A stretch of DNA of 50,428 nucleotides from an uncultured Corynebacterium sp. (lineage in GTDB: Bacteria; Actinomycetota; Actinomycetes; Mycobacteriales; Mycobacteriaceae): assembly GCF_943914615.1 (NCBI RefSeq), contig NZ_CALUCS010000016.1, positions 1 to 50,428 on the forward strand. Reading direction: 5' to 3'. Below, piece by piece: positions 49,358 through 50,428 of this stretch (the first letter of the stretch is position 1; each line of letters starts with the position of its first letter). The notes below the pieces were generated by a model. That model searched no databases. It was not told the DNA's origin and saw nothing but the letters and a program-made list of their open reading frames with translations. The position numbers and the translations under genes are program-made.

Positions 49358-49972
49358 CTACAGCTCCTCTATTCGCGCATCCAGCGCGCGGCGAGCGTAT
49401 GTCATCGCTAAGCCTTGCGAGAATCCGCGACGCGCGGCCACGCCCACTACGCGGCGCAGCGCCTTGTCGTATTCCTTGCGGTCGGCGGGGCGGGTCTTTA
49501 CGCTACCTGCCTTCTTGGTCACGAGGTCTTCCAGGATCTGCTCCTGGGATTGTTCGTCCACTTGTGCCAACGCATCCTCGATCAACGCCTGGGCGATGCC
49601 CTTGCGCTGTAGCTCTCGGCGCAGCACTGCGACGGACTTCTTCTGGTTTTTCTCCCGCTGCCGTACCCACTCTTTGGCAAACTCCGCGTCGTCCAGCATT
49701 CCATTAGCCCTGCAGCGGTCGATGACCTCTTCGACACCCTCGGGTTCAAAGTCGGCGTCGAGCAGCCTCTGGCGCAATTCCGCCGTGGAGCGTGCTCGGT
49801 GGTTGATCAGCCGCACTGCCTTGGCCTTGATCGGCGCGAGCTTTTCCTCCTCCGCCGCATCCAGGAACACCTCGCCCTCACCCGGCGAATAGTTGGCGAT
49901 CGCCTGTCGCAGAGCTTCTATCTTCTGCTCGCGATCCCTATGCCTGTCATCATCAGTTGGCATCGTCATCAT
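49358..49972 (-). CDS. recX: RecA regulator RecX
   Basis: This 204-residue modulator of RecA filaments has three-helix repeats in the middle (AVRLINHRARSTAELRQRL, IDRCRANGMLDDAEFAKEWV, LRRELQRKGIAQALIEDAL). An acidic N-terminal region of about 50 residues precedes them. The ATG at 49972 lies 20 bases inside recA; ATG 49969 and 49963 are also in frame. Overlap with recA implies translation coupling and tight stoichiometry, as in mycobacteria. Confidence 0.93.
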   Translation of the reverse strand: MMTMPTDDDRHRDREQKIEALRQAIANYSPGEGEVFLDAAEEEKLAPIKAKAVRLINHRARSTAELRQRLLDADFEPEGVEEVIDRCRANGMLDDAEFAKEWVRQREKNQKKSVAVLRRELQRKGIAQALIEDALAQVDEQSQEQILEDLVTKKAGSVKTRPADRKEYDKALRRVVGVAARRGFSQGLAMTYARRALDARIEEL

Positions 49973-50428
49973 CGAAGTTCGGGCTCAGGTCGATTGGCTT
50001 ATCCTCATCCGCCTGGTCTCCAGCAGCATCCCCAGCCGGCTCGTCCTTCATTTTGGCGTAGGGGCCGATCTTCAGCTCGCGCGCAATGCGATCCTCCAGC
50101 TCCGCGGATAGATCCGGGTTGTTCTTGAGGAACTCGCGGGCCTTCTCCTTGCCCTGGCCCAGCTGGTCGCCGTCGTAGGTAAACCAGGAGCCAGACTTCT
50201 TGATCAGACCGGTCTCCACGCCAAGGTCGATGATGGAGCCCTCCCGCGAAATGCCCTCGCCGTAGAGGATGTCGAACTCCGCGATCTTGAACGGCGGCGA
50301 GACCTTGTTCTTCACGATCTTCAGGCGGGTTCGGTTACCCACCACGTCCTGGCCATCCTTCAGCGCCTGGATACGGCGAATGTCGCAGCGCACGGAGGCG
50401 TAGAACTTCAGCGCCTTACCGCCGGTGG
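49953..50428 (-). CDS. recA: Recombinase RecA, C-terminal part
   Basis: The window cuts the gene; only the last 158 residues are present. They begin within TGGKALKFYASVRCDIRRI and include GNRTRLKIVKNKVSPPFK, the IAEFDILYGEGIS core and the ETGLIKKSGSWFTYDGDQLGQG C-terminal domain. An acidic tail ends in FDDDDAN, which in RecA limits DNA access. No intein is seen in this part. It is upstream of recX with a 20-base overlap. Confidence 0.97.
   Translation of the reverse strand, partial: TGGKALKFYASVRCDIRRIQALKDGQDVVGNRTRLKIVKNKVSPPFKIAEFDILYGEGISREGSIIDLGVETGLIKKSGSWFTYDGDQLGQGKEKAREFLKNNPDLSAELEDRIARELKIGPYAKMKDEPAGDAAGDQADEDKPIDLSPNFDDDDAN

Noticed and set aside
1..50428. CRISPR arrays, insertion sequences, prophage genes, toxin-antitoxin pairs, restriction systems
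   Set aside because: No regularly spaced repeats, transposase, integrase or terminal inverted repeats were seen. Gene order is that of conserved core chromosome.
49953..50428. RecA intein
   Set aside because: The visible C-terminal 158 residues run through without insertion. The usual intein site upstream is outside the window.

Overview
The window is core chromosome of a high-GC actinobacterium, almost certainly a Corynebacterium. Three things point there. (1) Mycolata-specific genes are present: an AftC-type arabinofuranosyltransferase, DtxR, DivS and SugR. (2) The gene order largely follows the Mycobacterium tuberculosis block from Rv2673 (aftC) to Rv2737c (recA) and the C. glutamicum dtxR-galE and nrdR-divS-lexA-sugR neighbourhoods. 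(3) The DtxR metal ligands match the C. diphtheriae protein position for position. Species cannot be settled from the sequence. A secreted ceramidase, and the absence of the sugar phosphotransferase genes that follow sugR in C. glutamicum, hint at a lipid-scavenging, host-associated species; this is inference.

Layout. 1-1838: 3' part of tRNA-Gly, aftC and msrB. 1862-5299 (minus): the coproporphyrin-dependent haem genes hemE, hemY/cgoX and hemQ. 5363-9218: DUF3000 protein and an RNase D-like protein, facing dxs. 9317-12680 (minus): dut, DUF3710, DUF3159 and a TrmA/RumA-type RNA methyltransferase. 12789-17896: DUF3093, DUF4193, suhB, ppgK, sigA and a small DUF4190-type membrane protein. 18011-22692: a translationally coupled DUF3039/SF2-helicase pair, DUF3099 protein, a large NPPF-type methyltransferase and dtd. 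22924-31147: sigB, dtxR, galE, DUF4192, PAC2 protein and a DUF3516-type helicase. 31182-38563: oxyR, a Tat-exported ceramidase and hrpA. 38576-41457: nrdR, divS, lexA and sugR. 41471-50428: hflX, a Cys-tailed protein, dapF, miaA, a DUF349 protein, an Rv2732c-like membrane protein, miaB, recX and the end of recA.

Functional threads: primary and general-stress sigma factors with polyphosphate glucokinase; iron, haem and peroxide control (dtxR, hem genes, oxyR); SOS and DNA repair (lexA, divS, recA, recX, nrdR, dut); tRNA/rRNA quality (miaA, miaB, dtd, hrpA, hflX); envelope and isoprenoid supply (aftC, dxs). No mobile elements, CRISPR array or recent island were seen, and no intergenic gap exceeds 300 bp.

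The most unusual items are these: a ceramidase with Thr where the family has its nucleophilic Ser; an ECF-type sigB promoter enclosed by a 10-bp inverted repeat; a structured sigA leader and a histone-like/acidic SigA N-terminus; a LexA-box-containing divS promoter plus a separate 17-bp palindrome; an orphan SugR; the DUF3039-helicase pair; and a recurrent -10 box lying 7-9 nt from the start codon in eleven genes, suggesting widespread leaderless transcripts. I see no clear-cut undescribed multi-gene system.
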